A stretch of 64,000 nucleotides of DNA from DATFNI01 sp963787205 (lineage in GTDB: Bacteria > Bacteroidota > Rhodothermia > Balneolales > DATFMH01): assembly GCA_963787205.1 (NCBI GenBank), contig CAWBCD010000004.1:1-64000 (forward strand), read 5' to 3'. This document shows, piece by piece, positions 15,346-23,489 of this stretch. Position 1 is the stretch's first letter, and each line of letters starts with the position of its first letter. A model generated the notes under the pieces. The model worked only from the letters and a program-made list of their open reading frames with translations, did no database searches and was not told where the DNA came from. The position numbers and the translations under genes were made by a program.

Positions 15346-15483
15346 TGCTAACAAGCGCATTAAGGGAACTAACCCCGAAAGCTTTCGGGGATGAATTCGG
15401 CATCTGGCCTGTGCATAAGGTGTTAATTAAATTGGCAACCGTTGCTCGTATCTTAGCCCCTTATGCGCGGGGTCGTTATATGG
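15346..15483 (+). repeat. attC site with palindrome in loop
   Basis: Left ATGCTAACAAGCGCATTAAGGGAACTAA, loop palindrome CCCCGAAAGCTTTCGGGG at 15373-15390, right CTTAGCCCCTTATGCGCGGGGTCGTTATATG. Confidence 0.88.
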
Positions 15484-15698
15484 CTTTGGTCTTTGCTTAT
15501 TACCAATAAGCAATTCACTATCAGCTAGAGTTTTTGATATTTCCTTCTGTTAAAATACCGCATTCCTGTTATAGAGCATCTAATTACAGAAATACCCAAA
15601 CGGACACCACACCTCCGTGTAAAGGTTGCTTGACAATTGAAGATATTACACCTATTATAAGTAAAGTTTCCTTTACTAATTGTAAAACATAATAGACT

Positions 15699-16121
15699 AT
15701 GAAAAAATTGACATCAAATTCAAAAGACTGGAGAACCCGTATTAACGAAAAAACGGTTCATCTTGCAGGATGGACAGCCGGATGGGTGATAACAATGGCA
15801 CTGGCAACTTTTGGGCCCACCTATCTATGGGATTCTCAGCAGTGGATAACTATTATGGCTATCCTTTTCAACCTCGGCATAGGCCTTGGGATGATTGTGG
15901 CCAACATACACCACCTGCAGATGCAGGATGAAATGATGCAGAAAATACAATTACAGGCGATGGCGCTGGCATTAGGTGTCGGCGTTGTAGGTGGTCTCAG
16001 CTATTCCATGCTGGATACTACAAATATTATTTCTTCTGACGCTGAAATACCCTACCTGGTTATATTAATAAGCATTACTTACCTCGTATCATTGATCGTT
16101 AACCGCAGAAGGTACCGATGA
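15699..16121 (+). CDS. Membrane protein paired with XRE regulator
   Basis: 140 residues with four likely membrane segments (about 22-41 LAGWTAGWVITMALATFGPT, 48-68 WITIMAILFNLGIGLGMIVA, 85-106 LQAMALALGVGVVGGLSYSM, 116-135 PYLVILISITYLVSLIVNRR). A short soluble stretch with many Gln/Met (HHLQMQDEMMQKIQLQ) sits in the middle. It overlaps the XRE gene by four bases (ATGA), so the two are translated together. Small membrane proteins next to XRE regulators of this YozG/helix-turn-helix type are common; their function is not known to me. Confidence 0.75.
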   Translation: MKKLTSNSKDWRTRINEKTVHLAGWTAGWVITMALATFGPTYLWDSQQWITIMAILFNLGIGLGMIVANIHHLQMQDEMMQKIQLQAMALALGVGVVGGLSYSMLDTTNIISSDAEIPYLVILISITYLVSLIVNRRRYR

Positions 16122-16321
16122 AAAACCGATTAAAAGTACTTCGTGCCGAACGGGATTGGACTCAGGCAGATTTAGCGGATGCGTTGGAGGTATCTCGCCA
16201 GACAGTCAACGCCATTGAGACAGGTAAATACGATCCTAGTCTGCCCCTCGCTTTCAAAATTTCGCGGCTTTTTGAGATGACAATAGAGGATATTTTCGAA
16301 GATGGTGAAGCCAATAAGTGA
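16118..16321 (+). CDS. XRE-family transcriptional regulator, short
   Basis: 67 residues: essentially one helix-turn-helix domain. KNRLKVLRAERDWTQADLADALEVSRQTVNAIETGKYDPSLPLAFKISRLFEMTIEDIF is the classical HTH_3 pattern, with the recognition helix at about residues 27-38 (VSRQTVNAIETG). Such single-domain regulators often control themselves and the adjacent membrane protein. It starts inside the stop codon of the upstream gene. Confidence 0.93.
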   Translation: MKNRLKVLRAERDWTQADLADALEVSRQTVNAIETGKYDPSLPLAFKISRLFEMTIEDIFEDGEANK

Positions 16322-16447
16322 ATTTAATTTAGCATAATGCAATGTTCATCCTGGTTATTAAATTAAATCCAATCTATTCATATCATTCTTATGAAATTAA
16401 GGATAACATGAATAAAACGTATCTACGAAGCAAGAATAACCTAACAG

Positions 16448-16478
16448 AATTGCTGTTATGACCATCATAACAGCAATT
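16448..16478. terminator. Perfect 13-bp hairpin, possible two-way terminator
   Basis: AATTGCTGTTATG and CATAACAGCAATT form a perfect stem with loop ACCAT. It is followed by AAAAAACAATT, so the minus strand has a T-rich run on that side; the plus strand does not. It lies between the XRE gene and a small ORF and may separate two transcription units or control the small ORF. Confidence 0.5.
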
Positions 16479-16496
16479 AAAAAACAATTATAAAAT

Positions 16497-16661
16497 ATGA
16501 AAAACGAAAAAAATTTAGTTTTAGGTGCTGCATTTGGAGCTGCATTTGGAGCTGTAATAGGAGTTCTGACGGATAATTTAGCTTTATGGATTAGTATAGG
16601 AACAGCTTTGGGTACTGCAATTGGTATATCTATAAGTCATGAACAGAAAAAAAGACAATGA
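16497..16661 (+). CDS. Small glycine-zipper membrane protein
   Basis: 54 residues, below the size most gene finders keep. Sequence MKNEKNLVLGAAFGAAFGAV then IGVLTDNLALWISIGTALGT and a basic end. Two hydrophobic helices with regular small residues (GAAFGAAFGAVIG and GTALGTAIG) are the glycine-zipper pattern of membrane-inserting peptides. No strong ribosome binding site, but it begins 18 bp after a strong hairpin. Similar small proteins are often annotated as hypothetical membrane proteins next to XRE regulators. Function unknown. Confidence 0.6.
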   Translation: MKNEKNLVLGAAFGAAFGAVIGVLTDNLALWISIGTALGTAIGISISHEQKKRQ

Positions 16662-16764
16662 TGATGGGAAACCATTAAGGCCCAACTGTTACTGATGTTT
16701 CCTGACCGAATTAACCTTGACACACTTTATTGATCGGTCCCTTTCCTAATATAAAACGCCATAT

Positions 16765-16880
16765 AGCCAGCACATTAAGGGGACAGGCCTCGCCAAACCT
16801 TGCCAGCCTCCCATTCCTTTCGTTTTGTAACTAACTCAACATTCCGGCGCCTGCAGCTTATGATCAGGATCGTTAGGTCA
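16765..16880 (+). repeat. attC site, diverged
   Basis: Left TATAGCCAGCACATTAAGGGGACAGGC and right GCCTGCAGCTTATGATCAGGATCGTTAGG. The arms pair (CATTAAG/CTTATG, AGGC/GCCT) with a right core GTTAG, but loop and left core differ from the main family. It probably closes the cassette with the XRE pair and the small membrane protein. Confidence 0.6.
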
Positions 16881-17225
16881 ATCTCTTACTCAGCACTTTT
16901 AGGAATCCTATTCTAGGATACCCTTTTTATTTGGATGAGCAACTCCACTTTTCTCTCTCCATCTATATACCATTCTCACGGTTATCAATTTTTTTGCAAT
17001 TATTAATGCACCTGTCAAAAGTTATTTGCGCCGGCATCCTGAATAGAAAAATTTTCTCACTCAACAGGTATAAGCCCCTGGACTACGTTTATTCCTTCAG
17101 CATGATTAGAAATAGATAATTTACGTAGTTCATTCAATGAACCTAATTTATCATATGCCGTATTTATGCGCAGGGTCATTTTAGGCTACAAAAATGCCAC
17201 TTTTTTTCTTAAATGGAGGGTCAGA
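16881..17225. other. Gap with an attC right-arm remnant
   Basis: No convincing gene (a 62-codon frame at 16931-17119 has no family or ribosome binding site). At 17157-17188, GCCGTATTTATGCGCAGGGTCATTTTAGGC is a decayed attC right end (compare CTTATGCGCAGGGTCGTTAGGC); no matching left arm is visible. Confidence 0.55.
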
Positions 17226-17993
17226 ATGTGGTATAAGAAGATGATAATCCGACAATTAGTATTTGTGGTGTTAATGTTCACGGTGGCACCATCTATTTTG
17301 GCACAAAACGTTTCAGGATTCGTGATTGATCTTGAGGCAGGACCGGTATGGCAGACCCGTAATGATGTACAGATTCCCAACACCGATGCAGGTACCCGGT
17401 TTTCGCTGGTCGATCTTGCCGGGAAGGGCCCCTGGCCAGCCGTGCGGCTTTATCTTACCTGGAATATAAACAACCGGCACAGCTTCCGCGCTCTGCTCGC
17501 TCCGCTTACCTACACCGAAACGGGTTCATTTACAAGTTTGGTGGACTTCGCAGGTAAATCCTATGTACCCGGCACTCCGGTCGATGGCACCTACAAATTC
17601 AATTCCTGGCGGCTTGGTTACCGATATCGCTTTTTGAATCATGAGCGGTTGAAATTGTCGGTCGGATTTACAGCAAAAATCCGTGACGCAAAGATTGAGC
17701 TTAAGCAGGGAAGTACAACCAGCAAAAAGACGGATGTTGGTTTTGTGCCGCTTCTTTATCTCGGAGCCGACTGGCAGTTCGCCGGGAAATGGTATTTATT
17801 GTTCGACTTTGAGGGTCTGGCCGGTGGACCTGGGCGCGCATTCGACATCGCTCTCAAGCCGTACTATGCAATCAGCGATCACTGGGGCATTGGTGCCGGT
17901 TACCGTACCCTTGAGGGCGGTGCTGACGTAGAGTCGGTTTATAACTTCGCATGGCTACACTACGCCGTGGTATCCTTGACCTATCGATTCTGA
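17226..17993 (+). CDS. Outer-membrane beta-barrel protein, predicted
   Basis: 255 residues from the ATG at 17226, preceded by GGAGGGTC; an upstream in-frame reading lacks a ribosome binding site. A signal peptide (MIIRQLVFVVLMFTVAPSILAQ) ends at an AQ cleavage site typical of this phylum. The mature part is a series of alternating, aromatic-capped strands (WPAVRLYLTWNINNRHSFRALLAPL, SWRLGYRYRFL, LKLSVGFTAKI, WQFAGKWYLLFDF, HYAVVSLTYRF) and ends in Phe, the outer-membrane insertion signal. No family was recognised. It lies between a decayed attC (17157) and another decayed attC (18091). Confidence 0.75.
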   Translation: MWYKKMIIRQLVFVVLMFTVAPSILAQNVSGFVIDLEAGPVWQTRNDVQIPNTDAGTRFSLVDLAGKGPWPAVRLYLTWNINNRHSFRALLAPLTYTETGSFTSLVDFAGKSYVPGTPVDGTYKFNSWRLGYRYRFLNHERLKLSVGFTAKIRDAKIELKQGSTTSKKTDVGFVPLLYLGADWQFAGKWYLLFDFEGLAGGPGRAFDIALKPYYAISDHWGIGAGYRTLEGGADVESVYNFAWLHYAVVSLTYRF

Positions 17994-18090
17994 AATAGAG
18001 TACTCTCGCCAGCCATGGAGAGTTACTTCCCGGAGGTGACGAAAATGGATAATAGGTATGAATTGGGTTCGCTGACGCAAGCGCGGGCTG

Positions 18091-18215
18091 TAAGCCTAAC
18101 AGGCATATTTGGGGACGTTTTTCGCTTGGTCTTTGCATATTTCCGTTCGGATTTTTCGTTTTACCTGCTAAATTATAGTTCAAAAATGCCCATTATACGC
18201 AGGGACATTGACCAA
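18091..18215 (+). repeat. attC site, variant type B, decayed
   Basis: Left AAGCCTAACAGGCATATTTGGGGACGTTTTTCGCTTGG and right CAAAAATGCCCATTATACGCAGGGACATTGACC. It shares GGGGACGTTTTTCGCT and TTATACGC with the type B site at 3559-3680. The right core reads CATTGAC instead of CGTTAGC. Confidence 0.6.
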
Positions 18216-18228
18216 CTTGGAAATAAAG

Positions 18229-18435
18229 ATGCAACTACCCGGCTTCAAATATCATCCGGATCCATTAGAAACCGGATCTGTAGAAAAAGCACATTCAGGA
18301 TGTAACTGTTGTAGAACCGTTACCGGATATATTTACATAAGCCCTGCGTTGGCTGAAATTGACTGCCTCAGAGATTACCATGCAATAGCAACACTTCTTC
18401 CGGGAACAAGCAGACACCAGGGGGACCTTGTATGA
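18229..18435 (+). pseudogene. CbrC/UPF0167 family fragment
   Basis: About 55 N-terminal residues match the family: MQLPGFKYHPDPLETGSVEK, with a Cys pair (GCNCCRTVTGYIYISPA) where CbrC proteins have their first Cys motif. The expected following part with the second Cys motif is absent; the frame reads DCLRDYHAIATLLPGTSRHQ into the start of the MFS gene. So only the N-terminal third is left. CbrC-type proteins are small proteins of unknown function, linked to colicin E2 tolerance in E. coli. It follows a decayed attC, so it was a cassette gene. Confidence 0.65.
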
Positions 18436-19679
18436 GCACCACCCGGCGTGTCCCTCCGGCGTGGGTACTCAGCATCCCCGTTGCCACATTTGGCCTGGTG
18501 TTCGGTTTTATCATTGTCACCATGCCGCAGATTCTTGCAGCCCAGAATGTTCCCGGCGGCGACATTGCCGTGGCGGTTGCTATCGTCTCGGTTCCGAATT
18601 TCATGGTTTTCCTGATCGCGCCGATTCTTGATGTCCGCTTCAGACGGCGCACCTACGCGATCGTGTTCGGCTTGCTCGGGGTATTTGGTACGGCGTTCAC
18701 GGTGTTCTACCACCCGTCGAAAGTGGAAATCGAAGCCGTCATGGTGGTCGCAAGCCTGTCTATTGCCCTGTATGGTGCGGCGGTCGGTGGCTGGACCGGG
18801 GCCCTGGTCGACAAGGACAACCACAGCAAGCTCGGTTCCTGGAATACGATCTTCAATATCTGCAGCGGAGGCCTTGGCGTACTCATATCCGGCTACCTGA
18901 CACAACATCTGTCCCCGGGCGATGCCGCACCTCTTGTGCTGGTCGTCTTCCTGGCACCGATGCTTTCGTTCTTTTTCATTCCGGCGCCGGCGGCCAACGG
19001 TACCCTGGCCAGCGAGAGCTTCAGCCGCTTCGGCCGAAACGTCATCTCACTGTTCGAACGCCGCGAGGTGCTGGTGGCCCTGGCCATGTTCATCCTGCCT
19101 TCCGCCTCGTTTGCGCTGACCAATACCCTTGGTGGCTGGGGCAAGTACTTCCACGCCAGCCCGGGCCTGGTCAGTTTCTACGGCGGCATGGGCAGCATCG
19201 TGGCCGGCGTGATTGGCAGCTTCTTGATCCCGCCCATCGCCAGGAAGTTCGCGTTGCGGCGCATGTACCTCGCCATCGGCATCATCGGGGCCTGTTTCAC
19301 GCTCAGCTTGTTATTGCTGCCGCGTACATCGGGCACCTTCGGCATTGCCTTTGTAGGCGAAAATCTCTTCCAGGCCGCAGCGTTTGCTACCGCATTCGCC
19401 ATCATTTTCGATGTCATTGGCAAGGGCAATCCACTCGCCGCCACCATCTTTGCCGTACTCACCAATGCCATGAATTTACCCATTATTTACATGGAAGTCA
19501 TCGATGGTCACGGTTTCGACTGGAACGGCGTCACGGGAGCTTTCCTCGTCGACGCTATGGTTAGCGGTGGTGTCTGCATCCTGCTCTGGATCGTGCTTTT
19601 TAAAGTGCTGCGCGTGCAGAACATGCATTCCTCCGCCAAACTCCACCACTCCATTGCAGACACCGAACAGCAGGGTTGA
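18432..19679 (+). CDS. MFS/AmpG-like transporter
   Basis: 415 residues with about twelve hydrophobic segments. The pattern in the first half (LSIPVATFGLVFGFIIVTMPQILA, VPNFMVFLIAPILDVRFRRRTYAIVF) with the D-RxxRR cytoplasmic loop is that of MFS permeases, nearest to PAT/AmpG-type carriers. The substrate cannot be named. Base composition is markedly GC-rich against its neighbours, so it was probably acquired from another lineage. It overlaps the frame of the CbrC fragment by 4 bp; the ribosome binding site AGGGGGACC lies just upstream of ATG at 18432. No attC follows it. Confidence 0.85.
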   Translation: MSTTRRVPPAWVLSIPVATFGLVFGFIIVTMPQILAAQNVPGGDIAVAVAIVSVPNFMVFLIAPILDVRFRRRTYAIVFGLLGVFGTAFTVFYHPSKVEIEAVMVVASLSIALYGAAVGGWTGALVDKDNHSKLGSWNTIFNICSGGLGVLISGYLTQHLSPGDAAPLVLVVFLAPMLSFFFIPAPAANGTLASESFSRFGRNVISLFERREVLVALAMFILPSASFALTNTLGGWGKYFHASPGLVSFYGGMGSIVAGVIGSFLIPPIARKFALRRMYLAIGIIGACFTLSLLLLPRTSGTFGIAFVGENLFQAAAFATAFAIIFDVIGKGNPLAATIFAVLTNAMNLPIIYMEVIDGHGFDWNGVTGAFLVDAMVSGGVCILLWIVLFKVLRVQNMHSSAKLHHSIADTEQQG

Positions 19680-20031
19680 TCAACCTCGGTCAGGCACCTT
19701 GAATATCTACAGAAAGGAATATGAAGTTGACAGGGTGTTTCAGGATCTCTGATCACTTGATTTCATTCAGTTAACAACTCATCCAAACAGATACACTGAT
19801 GCGTGCCTTTTTACTCAGACGTTACAAAATCAGAAAGAACCGGCTTTTTTTACCCGCCAGTATGTTCCGCTACAGAATCAATAACGTTTTTATAACCTGA
19901 TTACATCAGTTCCTTGCAGCAGTTTCGAATCCGTATAACAAGGGCTGGCTTGATTATACGTTGATTTTAATGTCCAATTAAGGTATAGTTGTTTATGAAT
20001 TTTTTCTCTCTATAAATAATACAAACCCGTT
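19680..20031. other. Gap without recognised feature
   Basis: Nothing recognised in these 352 bp: no attC arms, no conserved frame. The composition changes here from GC-rich to AT-rich. Confidence 0.5.
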
Positions 20032-20631
20032 ATGTTCAAAAAATATTGCCTTTCCCCCGTTTTAGTCATCGTTTTTTGCCTTTTTATTACCTTGCCTAGC
20101 TTTGCCCAATCGATGTTATCAAAGGGAGTTAAAGCCCCCTTGTTTACAGCTGAGGCCAGTCAGGCTGGAAAAGATTTTACGTTTTCATTAAAAAAGGCCC
20201 TGATCAAGGGACCAGTTGTACTCTACTTTTACCCGGCTGCTTACACCGGCGGGTGTGATTTGGAGGCGCATACCTTCGCTACACTCAAGAATAAGTTTAC
20301 GGCGGAAGGAGCTACCATAATCGGTGTATCTGCAGATGATATTCAGCGTCTGAATTCATTCTCATCTGATCCGAATTATTGTGCCGGCAAGTTTCCTGTA
20401 GCCTCCGACCCAAACGGCAAAATTGCTGCCACCTACGGCCTGACCTTAATACCTCCCCAGCCCGGCGTTAAGGATGTGCGGGGCAAGCAGGTCACGCACG
20501 GTTTTATTCCAAGAACTACCTTTGTCATTAATAAAAAGGACATAATTGTAGCCACATTCTCGTCAAAAAGGGATAAAATCACGCCTGACGAACATGTAAA
20601 AAAAGCATTGGCAATCGTAAAAGGATTGTAG
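20032..20631 (+). CDS. Secreted peroxiredoxin (AhpC/TSA-BCP type)
   Basis: 199 residues. A signal peptide (MFKKYCLSPVLVIVFCLFITLPSFAQ) directs it out of the cytoplasm. The thioredoxin-fold core has GPVVLYFYPAAYTGGCDLEAHTFA, where the peroxidatic Cys (GGC) sits at the usual place after a proline-containing strand, and YGLTLIPPQPGVKD, GFIPRTTFVINKKDII. This is the YPxAxTxGC form of BCP-like peroxiredoxins. It reduces peroxides using a thiol partner, here in the periplasm. No attC flanks it closely; it may mark the point where cassette DNA is mixed with ordinary chromosome. Confidence 0.9.
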   Translation: MFKKYCLSPVLVIVFCLFITLPSFAQSMLSKGVKAPLFTAEASQAGKDFTFSLKKALIKGPVVLYFYPAAYTGGCDLEAHTFATLKNKFTAEGATIIGVSADDIQRLNSFSSDPNYCAGKFPVASDPNGKIAATYGLTLIPPQPGVKDVRGKQVTHGFIPRTTFVINKKDIIVATFSSKRDKITPDEHVKKALAIVKGL

Positions 20632-20953
20632 TGTTAAAAAGAAGTTGGCTCGGCCACTATCAGGAGACCAATAAAAGTAAATGTAAAAACATAAGGTTAA
20701 CTCGCCCTGTAACACCTTAAAAAAGGAGAATGTCAAGATAGCATTCCTCACCAAACTTCCTGCAGGGATACCTGCGGGAGAAAAATTTTAGTTGTTTTAT
20801 TAGTCGCAGTTTTCTTGCTCCTGAACTGGCAATCGGTAGGTGATCTTCGTGTGGTTTACAAAACTGGCAACCAAACATCCCGAAAGGATTCCGGACAGGC
20901 TCCCATCGGGCTTGGTTTCCATCCATTGATGGAAACCGTCCCCTTAAAAGGAA
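20632..20953. other. Gap with repeat scrap and a 10-bp hairpin
   Basis: No gene. GTAACACCTTAAAAAAGGAGAATGTCAAGATAGCA (20709-20743, shown in part: TAACACCTTAAAAAAGG) resembles the sequence before the decayed attC at 13519. GGTTTCCATC and GATGGAAACC form a perfect hairpin at 20914-20937, just before the IS110-type remnant, and could be part of that element's end. Confidence 0.45.
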
Positions 20954-21236
20954 CTATCCCAGATCTGTAACCGGCCGGCCAGGTTCCACAGTGAGGATTG
21001 CAGGCGGCCCTGCCACTGGATCATGCGCAGGCGACCGCGTGAGTTCGCGAAGTTCCCGGCATTCGGGTTGGATTTGGTAAGCTTCGGGTATTAGTCCGGT
21101 CCGCAGGAGCCCTGCCAGAGTTCGGGCATCCACATTGTCGGCCTTGACCTTGGCGTAACTGATCGCTTTAACCATCTTGTCATGGGCCAGTTTCAACGGA
21201 ATCCCATGGGACCGGAACCAGTCGGCTAGCCAGTAT
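20954..21236 (-). mobile_element. IS1111/IS110-type transposase remnant
   Basis: An open frame encodes LAHDKMVKAISYAKVKADNVDARTLAGLLRTGLIPEAYQI, the second Asp block of the DEDD transposase, close in sequence to the remnant at 1-703. The rest of the gene is missing on both sides. It abuts the loop of an attC at 21237, so the N-terminal part of the transposase and the left arm of the attC were deleted together. Confidence 0.8.
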
Positions 21237-21343
21237 CCCGAAAGCTTTCGGGGATGAATTCGGCATCTGACTTGTAGTCAGGGTTTAGCTACACTGACAA
21301 CCGTTGCTTGTATCTTAGCCCTTTATATACAGGGTCGTTAGGC
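21237..21343 (+). repeat. attC site, left arm deleted, palindrome in loop
   Basis: Begins directly with the loop palindrome CCCGAAAGCTTTCGGGG, continues as in the other sites and ends CTTAGCCCTTTATATACAGGGTCGTTAGGCC. The left arm is replaced by IS DNA. It is the last recognisable attC of the array. Confidence 0.8.
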
Positions 21344-21419
21344 CAATCCTGAGTCCTCTGTTGACAATATGTACGGAATGGCGTACGTTTATATTTGTAA
21401 CCTTTAAACGGTATATACC

Positions 21420-21662
21420 ATGAAAACACTGACTGCAACTCAGGTCCGAAAGGATATTTATCGCCTGCTTGATGAGGCTTCCATGACTCATGAGCCTATT
21501 CAAATCACTGGAAAACGTTCTAACGCTGTTTTGATCAGTGAAGATGACTGGAGATCCATCCAAGAGACGCTGTATTTGACATCGATCCCTGGAATGGCCG
21601 AGTCCATCAAGGAAGGATTGAGCACGCCTGTTGACGAATGTGATGAAGAGCTCGACTGGTGA
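21420..21662 (+). CDS. yefM: YefM-type antitoxin
   Basis: 80 residues, the usual YefM length. MKTLTATQVRKDIYRLLDEASMTHEPIQITGKRSNAVLISEDDWRSIQETLYLTSIPGMAESIKEGL is the family pattern: N-terminal strand-helix, ITGKR.NAVLIS..DW, and LYL.SIPGM.ESI, followed by the acidic toxin-wrapping tail (DECDEELDW). Overlaps the toxin start by 4 bp. It binds YoeB and represses the operon. Confidence 0.95.
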   Translation: MKTLTATQVRKDIYRLLDEASMTHEPIQITGKRSNAVLISEDDWRSIQETLYLTSIPGMAESIKEGLSTPVDECDEELDW

Positions 21663-21925
21663 GTAAGTATAAACTCGTCTACACCATGCAAGCTAAAAAG
21701 GATGCCCGAAAGGTGGCATCGTCCGGGTTAAAATCCAAAGTGAAAGAACTGCTGGAAATTATTCGGGAGGATCCCTTTCAAGAATACCCTCCTTATGAAA
21801 AACTGGTTGGGGAATTACAGGGTGCTTACTCCCGGCGAATCAATATCCAACATCGTCTGGTTTACCAAGTCTACGAAGACATGAAAATAGTTAAAGTTAT
21901 CCGAATGTGGATTCATTATGATTAA
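21659..21925 (+). CDS. yoeB: YoeB-type mRNA interferase toxin
   Basis: 88 residues, GTG start overlapping the yefM stop (GGTGA). KYKLVYTMQAKKDARKVASSGLKSKVKELLEIIREDPFQEYPPYEKLVGELQGAYSRRINIQHRLVYQVYEDMKIVKVIRMWIHYD carries the diagnostic Txe/YoeB ends: P.EKL.G.L.G.YSRRIN.QHRLVY and a final MW.HYD/HY. These proteins cleave mRNA on the ribosome at the start of translation. Confidence 0.95.
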   Translation: MSKYKLVYTMQAKKDARKVASSGLKSKVKELLEIIREDPFQEYPPYEKLVGELQGAYSRRINIQHRLVYQVYEDMKIVKVIRMWIHYD

Positions 21926-22020
21926 GGACGCTTGGGCTAGCACCTTAAAAGAGGTAGAACTAACATTATTTCAAGTTATATTTTTCATCTAAAAATTTTG
22001 AATAAACAGTCCTCCTTATC

Positions 22021-23489
22021 ATGAACATTCAGAATCGTTTATTTGCTTTTATTAGCAATTTTTCTACTGCCATTGTTTATTTTTGTCCAATCACTTCATG
22101 CCCAAAATAAGCAACGGCAAAAGATTCATGCGCAAAATGAGCAAATACAAATAGGAATAATATTAACGGATATCGGATCGGATCCAGACGATCAGGAATC
22201 CATGGTCCGTTTACTTTTGTACTCTAATGTTATTGATATAAAAGGATTAATTGCCACCACATCAGTTTGACAAAAAAAAACTACATCCGGAATTAATTAA
22301 TAATATTATTCGGGCCTACGAAAAAGTACGAGCTAACCTTAATAAGAATGAACCCGATTATCCCAGTGCGGAATCACTTTTAAATAAAGTATCGCATGGT
22401 ATTGCTGAATATGGAATGAAAGGAGTCGGTAAGGGGAAAAATTCACCAGGTTCAAACTTGATTATCAAAGACTTAAAGAGCACGATAGCCGACCACTTTG
22501 GATATGCATATGGGGAGGAGAGAATACCCTTGCTCAGGCGTTATATGAAATAAGAAAAACAGAACCTAAAGCCGAGGCTAAAAAATTGATTGCCAAACTT
22601 AGAGTACATACTATCTCCGACCAGGATAACAGCGGAGTATGGATTAGAAAAAACTTTCCCAATCTGTTTTATATCGTATGCCCGGGCGATGATTACGGTA
22701 GAGCGATATGGAGCACAATAAATGGGGTTTTCCCGGAATAAATAACAAAGTAATAAGCAATAGTTGACTGGAAAAACATATTCAACAAGATTATGGACCT
22801 TTAGGTGCTGCTTATCCTGATATATCCTACGGAATGGAGGTGGATACGCCATCTTTTTGGGGACTGATTCCAAATGGATTGAATGATCCTGAACATCCTA
22901 ACTGGGGTGGTTGGGGTGGCCGCTACGAACTGTACAAGCCTGCGTTTAATTCTAACCAAAGAGGAAATTCAGGTGTTCCGATAGTACCAGAAACCCGCCC
23001 AATCTGGACAAATGCGGTTGACACATATACTCCCATAGTAAATATAGACGCGCGGTTCAACCGGATACGGTTACATTTACCAGTAATAAAGCAACTTTGT
23101 TTCGCTGGCGAGTTGCTTGCCAAAATGATTTTGCCGCCCGAATGGAATGGTGCACAGAATCATTTAAGCAGGCTAATCATCCACCCGTTCCTAAGTTATT
23201 AGTTCCCCGGCATATAACCGTAAAATCCGGGCAAGGCTTTGGTTTGAATGCCACTGCAACCGATCCTGATGGTGATCATCTCAGTTATCTTTGGTTTAAC
23301 TATCCGGAGACTGGATCATATAAAAAACTGATAAAAATTGCTTCCCAACCGAACACGCCTCGAGTTTATGTAAAAGTCCCTACGGTTAATAAGAAAGTAA
23401 GTACTCAATTTATTTTAACAGTGACAGATCACGGAAAACCTTCATTAACAAGATATGAAAGAGTGTTTGTGACTATAGTACCAAAATGA
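22021..23489 (+). pseudogene. DUF1593 (nucleoside-hydrolase-like) secreted protein, broken
   Basis: Fragments of one gene lie in order but in different frames. IGIILTDIGSDPDDQESMVRLLLYSNVIDIKGLIATTS (22158-22265) is the Asp-rich opening of DUF1593, where ribose-binding Asp residues sit in nucleoside hydrolases. KLHPELINNIIRAYEKVRANL.., YGEERIPLLRRYMK, SFWGLIPNGLNDPEHPNWGGWGGRYELYKP and the C-terminal Ig-like part (HITVKSGQGFGLNATATDPDGDHLSYLWF...) follow. Several frame changes and deletions of internal parts (about 100 residues lost after ATTSV) show decay. Intact relatives are secreted carbohydrate-active proteins. Confidence 0.85.

Noticed and set aside
16931..17119. 62-codon plus-strand frame after the diverged attC
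   Set aside because: No ribosome binding site, no recognisable domain, low-complexity hydrophobic translation.
773..21343. CRISPR array as an explanation of the regular repeats
   Set aside because: Repeats are about 127 bp with paired arms, spacing varies from about 120 bp to more than 1 kb, and genes lie between them; no cas gene is present.
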